Source of the DNA: Bifidobacterium mizhiense
Lineage (GTDB): Bacteria; Actinomycetota; Actinomycetes; Actinomycetales; Bifidobacteriaceae
Assembly: GCF_020884755.1 (NCBI RefSeq)
Contig: NZ_BPWE01000005.1
Coordinates: forward strand, 62,001 to 126,000
Length of the DNA: 64,000 bases
Direction: 5' to 3'
Shown here one piece after another: positions 53,177-64,000 of this stretch. A program made the position numbers and the translations under genes. The notes beneath the pieces were generated by a model. That model searched no databases and was not told the DNA's origin. It saw only the letters and a list, made by a program, of their open reading frames with translations. Position 1 is the stretch's first letter; each line of letters begins with the position of its first letter.

Positions 53177-54922
53177 ATGGCGCAGGATCCGCTGGATGCC
53201 GCTGCCCAGGCCAAGAGAATCTGGGATTCGGTCCTGCAGGTGCTCCGCTACAGCAGCTCACTGACCTCCAGGGACAAGGGCTGGCTGGAGGACATCACCC
53301 CCGAGGCGGTCTTCGGCACCACCATCGTTCTACGGGTCTCCTCCAAGGCTACCCAGGAAGCAATTCAGGGGCCTCTCAGCCAGCCCGTCCTCAGTGCATT
53401 GCAGCTGGTCACCAACCAGGAAATGTTCCCGGCCATCAAAATCGTCTACCCAGAACAGATGGCCAAGCAGATGGCTGCCGATCAGCAGAGTGACCAACGC
53501 ACATCCGCCATGGCCGGCTCCGCCCCGGGCAGCGGCGAGTTCCGCCAGGTCCCCAGTCCTGCTCAGGATCCCTATGGCGACTACCAGCGTCAGGCTGGCG
53601 CCAACCAATCCTCTTCCGACTCAGAGGCCCATTCGAACTGGCGGACCGAGGCTGCTGAAACCTCCAAGTCCCCGATTGTCTCCGTCAATGACTTCCACGA
53701 AGGCACCTATGTGCCCATGACCCTGGATATGCAGGCCGAGCTGTCCGAGCCCTCCCCCACTATGAGGCCAACAGCAGGCGCTGATGCTGACCAGCAGAGC
53801 GAGGCGGAGAGGACCGCATCCCGGCCCGCCTTCACTGTGCCCCGCTTCCCCATGAACCAGAACCGGGTGGAGCGCGACCCACAGACCCACCTGAACAAGA
53901 ACGCCACTTTCGACACCTTTGTCCCAGGAGACTCCAACCGCTTTGCGCGAACCGTGGCCTTGGCCGTTGCCGAAGGATCGGGCCAGGACTTCAACCCCTT
54001 GTGTATCTATGGCAGCTCGGGCCTGGGCAAGACCCATCTGCTCAACGCCATCGGCAACTATGCCCTGGTCAAGGATCCCTCGCTCAAGGTCCGATATGTC
54101 AACTCGGAGGAATTCACCAACGAGTTCATCGACGCCCTGCAGAATTCCACCCAAGGCTCGGGTCAGATCGCGGAATTCAACCGGCGCTACCGGCAGGTGG
54201 ATGTGCTCCTTATCGATGACATCCAGTTTCTGGGGGGCAAGGAAGCCACCCTGGACCAGTTCTTCCACACCTTTAATGCTCTGCATGATGCCAACAAGCG
54301 CATCGTCATCGCCTCGGACGTGGCCCCCAAGAACCTGAAAGGCTTCGAATCACGACTGATCTCGCGCTTTGACTCGGGCCTGACCGTGGATGTCAAGCCG
54401 CCAGACCGGGAGACCCGCGTGGCCATCCTGAGGATGATGGCCTCCATGAACGGGGTCAGCATTCCCAACGAGGTTCTGGATCTGATCGCGGAACGCTTCA
54501 CCGAGAACATCCGAGAGCTCGAGGGTGCTCTGACCCGTGTCACCGCCGTGGCCAGTCTGAATAATCAGCCGGTCACCACAGCTCTGGCCGAACAGACCCT
54601 GCAGGACTTCTTCTCTACGGACGTAGAAATCAAACCCACTGACATCATCTCCCAGGTGGCCAAGTACTTCCATCTGACCTTTGACGATATCGTCGGCCGC
54701 ACGCGCACCAAGAACATCGCCCTGGCCCGGCAGATTGCCATGTATCTGGCACGGGAAATGACCAGCATGTCCCTGGTAGACATCGGCGAAGTCTTCGGTG
54801 GCCGCGACCACACCACAGTCATGCATGCCTACACGCGTATCTCCAATGAGATGCAGGAAAAGCGGGAGATTTACAACTACGTCATGGAGCTGACTGTTCG
54901 GCTCAAGCAGCCTCAGAATTGA
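53177..54922 (+). CDS. dnaA: Chromosomal replication initiator DnaA
   Basis: AAA+ initiator that binds DnaA boxes and opens oriC. The 581 residues start at ATG 53177 (AGAGGAG upstream); an upstream ATG at 53132 is not supported. Domain I is at 1-100, a Gln/Ser/Pro-rich linker (domain II) at 100-230, then the AAA+ module: P-loop GSSGLGKT (279-286), Walker B LLIDDIQFL, sensor. Domain IV carries the DNA-binding signature GGRDHTTVMHAYTRI. It faces oriC and dnaN. Confidence 0.97.
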   Translation: MAQDPLDAAAQAKRIWDSVLQVLRYSSSLTSRDKGWLEDITPEAVFGTTIVLRVSSKATQEAIQGPLSQPVLSALQLVTNQEMFPAIKIVYPEQMAKQMAADQQSDQRTSAMAGSAPGSGEFRQVPSPAQDPYGDYQRQAGANQSSSDSEAHSNWRTEAAETSKSPIVSVNDFHEGTYVPMTLDMQAELSEPSPTMRPTAGADADQQSEAERTASRPAFTVPRFPMNQNRVERDPQTHLNKNATFDTFVPGDSNRFARTVALAVAEGSGQDFNPLCIYGSSGLGKTHLLNAIGNYALVKDPSLKVRYVNSEEFTNEFIDALQNSTQGSGQIAEFNRRYRQVDVLLIDDIQFLGGKEATLDQFFHTFNALHDANKRIVIASDVAPKNLKGFESRLISRFDSGLTVDVKPPDRETRVAILRMMASMNGVSIPNEVLDLIAERFTENIRELEGALTRVTAVASLNNQPVTTALAEQTLQDFFSTDVEIKPTDIISQVAKYFHLTFDDIVGRTRTKNIALARQIAMYLAREMTSMSLVDIGEVFGGRDHTTVMHAYTRISNEMQEKREIYNYVMELTVRLKQPQN

Positions 54923-55336
54923 TGCGACACGCAGACCCCAGTGTGGATCGACAGAAAAAGATATCCACCTACTTATCCCCGGATGTGGGCAAACCTTGGG
55001 AATAACCCACCGATTTTCCGGGGACAAGTGGTGGATCTTCAGCGAATAACCACATCAGTTTTGTGTATAACTCAGCAAAGATCCGCTTCTGTGGATAACT
55101 TGGCTTCTTACTCACATCAATCTCACCACTTGTCCACATCGCTTCAATGAGGTCTATCCACCGCATTGCAAGGATCTGGGAACTTATCCACACCATCCAC
55201 CGAGCTTATTACGATGACTCTATGTATATTTATGCAATAGTCACCATCACACTCAAGCACATCTCTTCACTCCAACCACATCACCTGACCTATTCGATAG
55301 AATGAGTCCAGTTCATTCGTCGACAAGAAGGCCCCC
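54923..55336. other. Replication origin oriC (dnaA-dnaN spacer)
   Basis: Non-coding, with at least four DnaA boxes: TGTGTATAA (55062-55070), TGTGGATAA (55090-55098), TTGTCCACA (55130-55138), TTATCCACA (55184-55192), and weaker relatives near 54962-55050. An AT-rich stretch (55205-55240, with TATGTATATTTATG) is a candidate unwinding element. Genes diverge from here. The dnaN promoter lies at the right end. Confidence 0.85.
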
Positions 55337-56461
55337 ATGAAAGTTGAAGTGAATTCATCCGCACTCTCGGATGCAGTGGCTTGGACCACCCGCATCATCC
55401 CCTCCCGACCAGCTTCGCCTATTCTGGCCGGCATCAGGATGGAAGCCTCTGACGGAACATTGAAGCTCTCTGCCTTCGACTACGAGGTTTCAGCGAGGAA
55501 CCACATCGAGGCAGGCATCGACGAATCCGGAACTGCCCTGGTGCTAGGCAAACTGCTGGCGGACATCACTAAATCCCTGCCATCAGAGAAGACTTACCTA
55601 TCAACCGAGGGATCCAAGATGACCATCACCTCGGGTAAATCCACTTTTTCCCTGCAGCTGATGCCTGACAGCGAGTATCCCGACCTCCCTGCCGTTCCCG
55701 AGCCCATGGGTCAGGTGGATGCTGAGACCTTTATCCAATCCATCTCCCAGTCCATCGTCGCTGTCTCCCGGGAAGAGAGTCGACCGGTCCTGACCAGCGT
55801 CAAGACCGAGATCAACGGGGACAAGGTGGTCATGACCGCCACCGACCGTTTCAGACTGTCCCGTTCGAGCTTCACCTGGACTCCCCGCGATGCTGATTTC
55901 TCCACCTCGATGCTGATCCGTGGCTCTCTGCTGCGGGACATCGCCCGCTCCCTGGACGAGCACCAGAACGTGACCATGGATTACGAGGCTGACAACCCCA
56001 CCATCATGGGCGTGGAAAACGCTGGCAAGATATCCACCACCCAGTTGATCGACGGGGAATTCCCGGCTGTGGATCGTCTCTTTTCAGACGAGTACCCCAT
56101 CCAGGCGGTCATCGCCCGGCAGGATCTGATCGACGCCATCAAGCGTGTGGCCCTGGTGGCCGAACGCAACGCCCCCATTCGCATGGTCTTCTCCGGCAAC
56201 GAAGTGACCCTGAGCGCAGGCACGGCTGACGAAGCACAGGCCCATGAGGTTCTGCAGGCTGATCTGGATGGCGAAGACATCACGGTGGCCTTCAATCCCA
56301 GTTATCTGATCGACGGGCTGGGCGCCATCGCTGAGCCCTTTGTCCGTATCAAAATGACCTCGGCGGTCAAAGCCGTGGAGTTCAACGGCCAGCAGGAGCA
56401 GGATTCCGAGGAGTCCATGGATTACCGTTACCTGCTGGTGCCCATGCGTTTCAACAACTGA
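55337..56461 (+). CDS. dnaN: DNA polymerase III sliding clamp (beta subunit)
   Basis: Processivity clamp for replication. The 374 residues begin MKVEVNSSALSDAVAWTTRIIPSRP and hold three clamp domains, ending in YRYLLVPMRFNN, the hallmark terminus. AAGAAGG precedes ATG. First gene to the right of oriC. Confidence 0.97.
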   Translation: MKVEVNSSALSDAVAWTTRIIPSRPASPILAGIRMEASDGTLKLSAFDYEVSARNHIEAGIDESGTALVLGKLLADITKSLPSEKTYLSTEGSKMTITSGKSTFSLQLMPDSEYPDLPAVPEPMGQVDAETFIQSISQSIVAVSREESRPVLTSVKTEINGDKVVMTATDRFRLSRSSFTWTPRDADFSTSMLIRGSLLRDIARSLDEHQNVTMDYEADNPTIMGVENAGKISTTQLIDGEFPAVDRLFSDEYPIQAVIARQDLIDAIKRVALVAERNAPIRMVFSGNEVTLSAGTADEAQAHEVLQADLDGEDITVAFNPSYLIDGLGAIAEPFVRIKMTSAVKAVEFNGQQEQDSEESMDYRYLLVPMRFNN

Positions 56462-56490
56462 CATCCGGGTAGGTTCGAGGAACGATCGCC

Positions 56491-57753
56491 GTGCACATCT
56501 CCCGTCTGGTTCTGGATCACTTCCGTTCCTGGGAGCACTGTGTCCTCGATCTGGAGCCCGGAGTGTCCATTCTGGCGGGACGCAACGGTCTGGGCAAGAC
56601 CAACTTGGTCGAGGCCGTCGAGGTCCTGTCCACCGGCAGCAGCCACAGGACCTCATCCTCACTGCCCCTGGTAGAGCGTGGGCAGTCCAAGGCCACCATC
56701 AGGGCCAGGCTGGAGCAGGACGGAACCACCACCGACTATGAGCTGACTATTGCCGCCAAGGGGGCCAACCGGGGAAGAATCAACGGCGGGCCTTCCCTCT
56801 ATCAGCGTGACCTGGTAGGCCGGGTACCCTGCGTGACCTTCAGTCCCGAGGATCAGTTGATGGTCTCCGGAGAGCCGGCAGCCAGACGTGCCGTGCTGGA
56901 TCAGGCTGGCAGCCAGCTCGATGTTGACTACTTCCAGGTTCGGCAGGATTTTCGCCATGTGGCCAGGCAGCGCGCCGCCCTGCTCAAGCAGCTCTCCCAG
57001 TCGGGCCACGACCCCTCGGGTGATGGGCGTGACGCCGCCCTGTCCGGCCTAGAGGTATGGACCGGGCAGTTTATTCGTACCGGGTTGGATCTGAGCCGAC
57101 GACGGGCGGCTCTGGTAGAAGCCCTGGACCAGCCCTTCAGTGATCTGTATGGTCGGCTGGCAGGCCCTGATCAGAATGCCCGATTGACCTACCGGCCCTC
57201 CCTGGAGGAGATCGGACCCGATAGGCAGACCGGTCCCGAGGTTGCCGAGGCTGTCAGTCGTCACTTTCAGCGGATATACCCGGGAGAAGTGGCCCGGGGC
57301 ACCAATCTGATCGGTCCCCAGCGCGATGATCTGGCCTTCACTCTCAACGGCATGCCTGCCCGGGAGTTCGCCTCCAACGGTGAGATGTGGACCCTGGCCC
57401 TGGCTCTGAGACTGGCTCTGCTGCAGGTGGTCAAGGATCGTCGCTCCTTGGAACCCATCGTCATTCTGGATGATGTCTTTGCCCAGTTGGATCGGGGCCG
57501 CAGGGATCAGATTCTCGACTTTGCCCGCCAGCAGGACCAGGTGCTCATCACCGTGGCCGCCGACAGCGATATTCCCTCCCTGCAGGGCGCCAGGTTGGTG
57601 GATGTGTCCAGGTTGAGGCCCTCGCAGCCATCCGATCCGGCCGCTCAGGATCCGGCCATCGCCAGTGCCATGCAGGATCTACGGCGAACCAGGGGAACGG
57701 CCAATGGCGGCTCGGATATGCCGGATGGGCCGGAGGGGAACGACCTGTCATGA
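56491..57753 (+). CDS. recF: DNA replication/repair protein RecF
   Basis: SMC-like ATPase that loads RecA at gaps. The 420 residues contain Walker A AGRNGLGKTNLVEA, the ABC signature in SNGEMWTLALALRLALLQ and Walker B ILDDVFAQLD. The start is GTG at 56491. It overlaps dciA by four bases. N-terminal motif HISRLVLDHFRSWE is standard. Confidence 0.96.
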   Translation: MHISRLVLDHFRSWEHCVLDLEPGVSILAGRNGLGKTNLVEAVEVLSTGSSHRTSSSLPLVERGQSKATIRARLEQDGTTTDYELTIAAKGANRGRINGGPSLYQRDLVGRVPCVTFSPEDQLMVSGEPAARRAVLDQAGSQLDVDYFQVRQDFRHVARQRAALLKQLSQSGHDPSGDGRDAALSGLEVWTGQFIRTGLDLSRRRAALVEALDQPFSDLYGRLAGPDQNARLTYRPSLEEIGPDRQTGPEVAEAVSRHFQRIYPGEVARGTNLIGPQRDDLAFTLNGMPAREFASNGEMWTLALALRLALLQVVKDRRSLEPIVILDDVFAQLDRGRRDQILDFARQQDQVLITVAADSDIPSLQGARLVDVSRLRPSQPSDPAAQDPAIASAMQDLRRTRGTANGGSDMPDGPEGNDLS

Positions 57754-58247
57754 AGGCACCCATGGTTGAGACCCTGCACCTGGACCAGCGTCGGTTGCCG
57801 GCCCTGGTCTTCGAAGGCTGCACGAGACGGGCGGCCACTCGTCGGCAGCGGGAGGATGACTCCCGCAAGGCCTGGTATGCATTCGGCAAGCCGGGCCGCG
57901 ACCCGGCCAAGCTGGGAGGAGTGGTGACCAGCCTGGCTGCCGGGAGCGGATGGACCAGCCATCTGAAGGTGGCCAGGCTGCGCAACCAGTGGGACAGTGT
58001 GGTGGGCCCCGGTATCGCCGCCCATTCGAGAGTGGTCTCCTACCGGGAGGGCGTGCTGATCATCCAGGCGCAAACCACGGTCTGGGCCACCCAGCTGACC
58101 TACCTGGTCCCCCAGCTCAAGGAGACCATTGTCAAGCGTCTGGGCATGCCGGTCAAGCAGATCCGGGTGACCGGCCCCCACAACTACAGCTTCCGCCGGT
58201 CACGGTTCGATCCACCCGGACGAGGCGTGCGCGACACCTATGGATGA
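57750..58247 (+). CDS. dciA: DUF721 protein, probable DnaB-helicase loader DciA
   Basis: A 165-residue protein with the DUF721 core (WDSVVGPGIAAHSRVVSYREGVLIIQAQTTVWATQLTYL...LKETIVKRLG). DciA binds the replicative helicase in bacteria lacking DnaC. The N-terminal 60 residues are charged and probably flexible. The ATG overlaps the recF stop. The recF-dciA-gyrB order is conserved in actinobacteria. Confidence 0.92.
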   Translation: MKAPMVETLHLDQRRLPALVFEGCTRRAATRRQREDDSRKAWYAFGKPGRDPAKLGGVVTSLAAGSGWTSHLKVARLRNQWDSVVGPGIAAHSRVVSYREGVLIIQAQTTVWATQLTYLVPQLKETIVKRLGMPVKQIRVTGPHNYSFRRSRFDPPGRGVRDTYG

Positions 58248-58458
58248 ACCCCTAATCTGCGAATACCGTCTTCCCAGCTTTCTGTAAGCCTAAAGTCCCC
58301 TAGCGCTGGTAATCTATAGGTTATAGGGTCAAACGCTTCCAAGGCCCCTTTATGGACGATTTGGAACCTGGTGACCATGACTCGATCCCCCGCTCGACCA
58401 CGAACGGAAGCTGCTTTGTCGTCAGTGGCCGACGATGGGGGTGCAGAAAGGACTATCC

Positions 58459-60579
<2,121 letters not shown>

Positions 60580-60623
60580 GACGGACGCCTCTCCCTTTTC
60601 ACCATTTGAGCTAAGGATCGATT

Positions 60624-63341
60624 TTGGCAGACGATAACAACAACGACAACAGCTCGGACCAGGACGGCCTCAACCTGCCCGACGGGTCTCGCGAGCCACT
60701 CAGCCCCCAGGAGATGGATAACACTGATTATGGCCTTCTCCAAGGCGAGCGGATACAGCCCATTGACCTCCAGCAGGAGATGCGGGAATCCTACCTGTCC
60801 TACGCCCTGTCCGTGATCGTGGAGCGGGCTCTGCCCGATGTCCGCGACGGCATGAAGCCGGTCCACCGCAGGGTCATCTACGCCATGTACGACGGCGGAT
60901 ACCGGCCCGACCGTGGCTACAACAAGTGTTCGCGCGTGGTGGGCGACGTCATGGGCAAGTACCATCCCCACGGCGATTCAGCCATCTATGACACCATCGT
61001 GCGTCTGGCCCAGTCCTGGTCCATGCGCTACCCGCTGGTGGACGGTCAGGGCAACTTCGGCTCCCCTGGCGACGACCCGGCGGCCGCCATGAGGTACACC
61101 GAGTGCCGCATGGCTCCCCTGGCCATGGAGATGGTGCGTGACATCGACAAGGACACGGTCGATTTCATCCCCAACTACGACGGCAAGACCCAGGAGCCTA
61201 CGGTTCTGCCCTCCCGCTTCCCCAACCTGCTGGTCAACGGATCAGCCGGCATTGCCGTGGGCATGGCCACCAACATTCCCCCGCACAACCTGCGCGAGGT
61301 GGCCAAGGGTGTGCACTGGGCCCTGGAGCATCCCGAGGCCTCCAAGGAGGAGCTGCTCAACGCCCTGATCGCCATCATCAAGGGGCCTGACTTCCCCACC
61401 GGCGCCACCATCCTGGGCCACAAGGGCATCGAGCAGGCCTACCGGACCGGACGCGGCCTGATCACCATGCGGGCCGTGGTCAACACCGAGGAGATCCGCG
61501 GAAGAATGTGCCTGGTGGTCACCGAGCTGCCCTACCAGGTCAACCCCGACCGACTGGCCTCCTCCATCCGCGAGGCTGTGCGCGACGGCAAGATCCAGGG
61601 CATCGCCGACATGCGCGATGAGACCTCGGGCCGTACAGGCCAGCGCCTGGTCCTGGTGCTCAAGCGCGATGCCGTGCCCAAGGTGGTTCTCAACAACCTC
61701 TACAAGCACACCCAGCTGCAGCAAACCTTCGGGGCCAACATGCTGGCCCTGGTGGACGGGGTCCCCAGGACCTTGAGCCTGGATGCCTTCATCCGCCACT
61801 GGGTGGACCACCAGCTGGATGTGGTGGAGCGGCGCACCCGCTATCTGAAGCGTGAGGCCGAGGATCGCGACCATATTCTGCAGGGATATCTGAAGGCCCT
61901 GGACATGATCGACCAGGTCATCGCCCTGATACGAGCCTCCAAGGACGTGGAGACAGCACGCACCGGCCTGATGGAACTGCTGGATGTGGACGAGGTCCAG
62001 GCTGATGCCATCCTGGCCATGCAGCTGCGCCGTCTGGCCGCCCTGGAACGGCAGAAGATCCTGGACGAGCATGAGGATCTCATGCGCAAGATCGCCGACT
62101 ATAACGACATCCTTGCCCATCCCGAGCGTCAGCGCACCATTGTGGGCGACGAGTTGGACGAGATCGTCGACAAGTACGGCGATGAGCGGCGCACTCGGAT
62201 TGTCCCCTACTCGGGTGAGATGAACGTGGAGGACCTGATCGCCGACGAGCAGGTGGTGGTCACTGTCACCCACTCCGGCTTCGTCAAGCGGACCAAGGCC
62301 GATGAGTACCGGGCCCAGCACCGCGGCGGCAAAGGCATCCGCGGGGCCAGGCTGCGCGAGGACGACGTGGTGGACCACTTCTTCCTGACCAGCACCCACA
62401 ACTGGCTGCTCTTCTTCACCAACAAGGGCCGGGTGTACCGGCTCAAGGCCTATGAGCTGCCTGAGGGCTCCCGCGACTCCAAGGGGCAGCATGTGGCCAA
62501 CCTGCTCCAGCTGGGTCCGGGCGAGCGGATCGAACAGGTCCTCTCCCTGCATGGCTACGATGATGCCGATTATCTGGTTCTGGCAACCAGGACCGGACGG
62601 GTCAAGAAGACCCGCCTGGCCGAATATGATTCGCCCCGCCAGGGCGGCCTGATCGCCGTGCGGCTGATGGAGCTGGGCACCGTCACCGACGAGGAGGGAC
62701 AGGAGGTGCCCCAGAGCGATGAGCTGGTGGGCGCCGCCCTCTGCAATGCCGACGACGAGATCATCCTGGTCTCCCGCAAGGGCATGAGCGTGCGCTTCCC
62801 GGCCGACGACTCCACCCTGCGGCCCATGGGACGGCAGACCGCCGGCGTCCAAGGCATGCGGTTCCGTCCCGGCGACGAACTGCTGAGCATGGACGTGATC
62901 GCCAAGGAGTCCGAGGATGACCTGCTGGTGGTCACCGATGAGGGCTTTGCCAAGCGGACCGCCCTGAGCGAGTACCGCCTGCAGGGCCGCAACGGCTACG
63001 GTGTCAAGGCCATCGCCATGGTGGAGGGCCGGGGATCCCTGGTCGGCGCCCTGGTGGTGAACGAGGACGATCAGATCATGGCCATCATGAAGTCCGGCAA
63101 GGTCATCCGCTCCGATGTGGCCGAGGTCAAGCGGACCGGGCGCAACACCCAAGGGGTCACCCTGGCCAAGCCCGACAAGGGTGACGAGATTCTCTCCATC
63201 GCCCGCAATGCCGAGCGTGATGACCAGGAGGAGAATGGCGGTCAGGTTGACGTGGCTCCTGCCGCTCCCCTGGCGGCCAAGGATCAGCCCATCGCCACCA
63301 CCGGAACCGGCGACGGCCAAGGTCTGGCCCAAGAGGACTGA
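60624..63341 (+). CDS. gyrA: DNA gyrase subunit A
   Basis: DNA-cleaving subunit of gyrase. The 905 residues start at TTG 60624 after AAGGA. The breakage-reunion domain has the active-site Tyr158 in [11 protein letters not shown]. The quinolone region reads [14 protein letters not shown] with Ser119 and Asp123 in place of E. coli Ser83 and Asp87, so no resistance change is present. The C-terminal beta-pinwheel carries six repeats and the GyrA box as QRGGKGIRG-like (HRGGKGIRG). A Gly/Asn/Asp-rich N-terminal extension of about 35 residues is seen. A strong hairpin follows. Confidence 0.97.
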   Translation: MADDNNNDNSSDQDGLNLPDGSREPLSPQEMDNTDYGLLQGERIQPIDLQQEMRESYLSYALSVIVERALPDVRDGMKPVHRRVIYAMYDGGYRPDRGYNKCSRVVGDVMGKYHPHGDSAIYDTIVRLAQSWSMRYPLVDGQGNFGSPGDDPAAAMRYTECRMAPLAMEMVRDIDKDTVDFIPNYDGKTQEPTVLPSRFPNLLVNGSAGIAVGMATNIPPHNLREVAKGVHWALEHPEASKEELLNALIAIIKGPDFPTGATILGHKGIEQAYRTGRGLITMRAVVNTEEIRGRMCLVVTELPYQVNPDRLASSIREAVRDGKIQGIADMRDETSGRTGQRLVLVLKRDAVPKVVLNNLYKHTQLQQTFGANMLALVDGVPRTLSLDAFIRHWVDHQLDVVERRTRYLKREAEDRDHILQGYLKALDMIDQVIALIRASKDVETARTGLMELLDVDEVQADAILAMQLRRLAALERQKILDEHEDLMRKIADYNDILAHPERQRTIVGDELDEIVDKYGDERRTRIVPYSGEMNVEDLIADEQVVVTVTHSGFVKRTKADEYRAQHRGGKGIRGARLREDDVVDHFFLTSTHNWLLFFTNKGRVYRLKAYELPEGSRDSKGQHVANLLQLGPGERIEQVLSLHGYDDADYLVLATRTGRVKKTRLAEYDSPRQGGLIAVRLMELGTVTDEEGQEVPQSDELVGAALCNADDEIILVSRKGMSVRFPADDSTLRPMGRQTAGVQGMRFRPGDELLSMDVIAKESEDDLLVVTDEGFAKRTALSEYRLQGRNGYGVKAIAMVEGRGSLVGALVVNEDDQIMAIMKSGKVIRSDVAEVKRTGRNTQGVTLAKPDKGDEILSIARNAERDDQEENGGQVDVAPAAPLAAKDQPIATTGTGDGQGLAQED

Positions 63342-63349
63342 GCAGGTCC

Positions 63350-63375
63350 GCTACCAGTCTGACAAGACTGGTAGC
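63350..63375 (+). terminator. Hairpin after gyrA
   Basis: GCTACCAGTCT / AGACTGGTAGC, an 11-bp perfect stem with a GACA loop, nine bases after the gyrA stop. No T run follows (CTCGTAAG). Confidence 0.65.
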
Positions 63376-63445
63376 CTCGTAAGAAGTCGTCCAGGTCCTG
63401 CGGCGGTGTGCGCGGACTGGTGAATGCAAGGATCAAGGAGTGCCG

Positions 63446-64000
63446 ATGAGCCAGGATGATCAAAAGCAGGCCAAGGCCGGTACCGGTAAGAAGGGTACAG
63501 CAAAACCCAAAACCGGCAAGACCAAGGCTGATGAATCCGAAAAGGGCGAGTCCCGCCAACCCTCATCGGCCACTCCCCCGGCTTCTGCTGCCGGCAGGAC
63601 GGCATCAGGGCGTTCCGCAAGAACCACAGCTTCGGCTGCCGCTCCGGTCAAAGCCCCTTCGACGACGCGTCCTCACGTGCCTCGGGCCCGGCGCATGCAG
63701 CTGTCCTTGACCCGGTTGGAACCTTGGTCGGTGGCCAAGGTCACCTTCCTGCTGTCCATCGCCGGGGCCATCATTCAGGTGGTGTCCGCCGCCCTGCTCT
63801 GGATTCTGCTCAACACTATGGGGCTCTTTGACAACCTGACCCAGGTCATCTCCAAGACAGGCCTGGATGCTGGTGGTTTCGACCTGGGCCAGGTGCTGAG
63901 CCTGGGGACGGTTCTGAGTTCGGTGACCATTTTCTCTATCTTCGAGATTGTCATAGTAGTGGCTCTGGTCACCATTTTCGCCTTTCTCTACAACCTGGTC
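63446..64000 (+). CDS. DUF3566 transmembrane protein (partial, right edge)
   Basis: The frame is open from ATG 63446 to base 64000 (185 residues, no stop), so the C-terminus lies outside. AAGGAG precedes ATG. An 80-residue Lys/Ala/Ser-rich, disordered N-terminus leads to SLTRLEPWSVAKVTFLLSIAG, the DUF3566 signature, with two membrane spans. Its place directly after gyrA is conserved in actinobacteria, where the family is of unknown function. Confidence 0.88.
   Translation, partial: MSQDDQKQAKAGTGKKGTAKPKTGKTKADESEKGESRQPSSATPPASAAGRTASGRSARTTASAAAPVKAPSTTRPHVPRARRMQLSLTRLEPWSVAKVTFLLSIAGAIIQVVSAALLWILLNTMGLFDNLTQVISKTGLDAGGFDLGQVLSLGTVLSSVTIFSIFEIVIVVALVTIFAFLYNLV

Noticed and set aside
61242-63332. 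696-residue open frame on the minus strand across gyrA
   Set aside because: Gly/His/Asp-rich shadow of the high-GC gyrA sequence; no ribosome-binding site, no family resemblance.

Overview
This 64-kb window is the replication-origin region of a high-GC Gram-positive chromosome, most likely Bifidobacterium or a close Bifidobacteriaceae relative. The supports are the actinobacterial origin order (rpmH, rnpA, yidD, yidC, jag, rsmG, parA, parB on one side; dnaA, dnaN, recF, dciA, gyrB, gyrA, DUF3566 on the other), a MurJ fused to a pseudokinase, a stand-alone MsiK-type ABC ATPase, an LPxTG surface protein, and bodies of about 60-65% G+C. A bee-gut Bifidobacterium is a guess only; no diagnostic gene lies in the window.

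Layout. 1-8.3 kb, mostly minus strand: the 5' part of a secreted LamG-like protein, ilvC, an MHS-type MFS transporter, purA-apbE, and fba followed by a CPBP membrane protease. 8.4-11 kb: a nucleoside hydrolase and MFS transporter operon behind a promoter with a 22-bp palindromic operator. 11-18 kb: a parS site, dcd, a CMD-cupin fusion, rlmB, a DUF4032 kinase-like gene, msiK, and a CMD protein. 18-25.6 kb: a Ser/Thr kinase with a multi-pass C-terminus, a membrane-anchored DsbA-like protein, tRNA-Thr(UGU), a candidate small RNA, an Rpf/G5-like wall hydrolase, ksgA, ispE and a LytR_C protein. 25.9-29.6 kb: a large LPLTG surface protein built from two 7-repeat RCC1 propellers.

29.7-41 kb: cca divergent from the translationally coupled nudix-DUF6049-murJ operon, then an aminotransferase with a Ddl-like ligase. 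41-50 kb: a marked G+C trough holding trxB, parB, parA and rsmG, long non-coding AT-rich spacers, five of the six parS sites, a DnaA-box cluster and a C15 homopolymer. 50-64 kb: the jag-yidC-yidD-rnpA-rpmH operon, dnaA, oriC (dnaA-dnaN gap), dnaN, recF, dciA, gyrB, gyrA and a partial DUF3566 gene.

How it works together. Replication (dnaA, dnaN, recF, dciA, gyrase), segregation (ParA, ParB, parS) and envelope growth (MurJ-pseudokinase, Ser/Thr kinase, YidC, Rpf-like hydrolase, Ddl-like ligase) sit side by side. Genes next to the origin point away from it. The most unusual signals are the double-propeller adhesin-like protein, large insertions in ParB (before the GERRWRA CTP motif) and RsmG, three separated DnaA-box clusters, the C15 tract, a probable sRNA after tRNA-Thr, and a recurring leaderless promoter layout.
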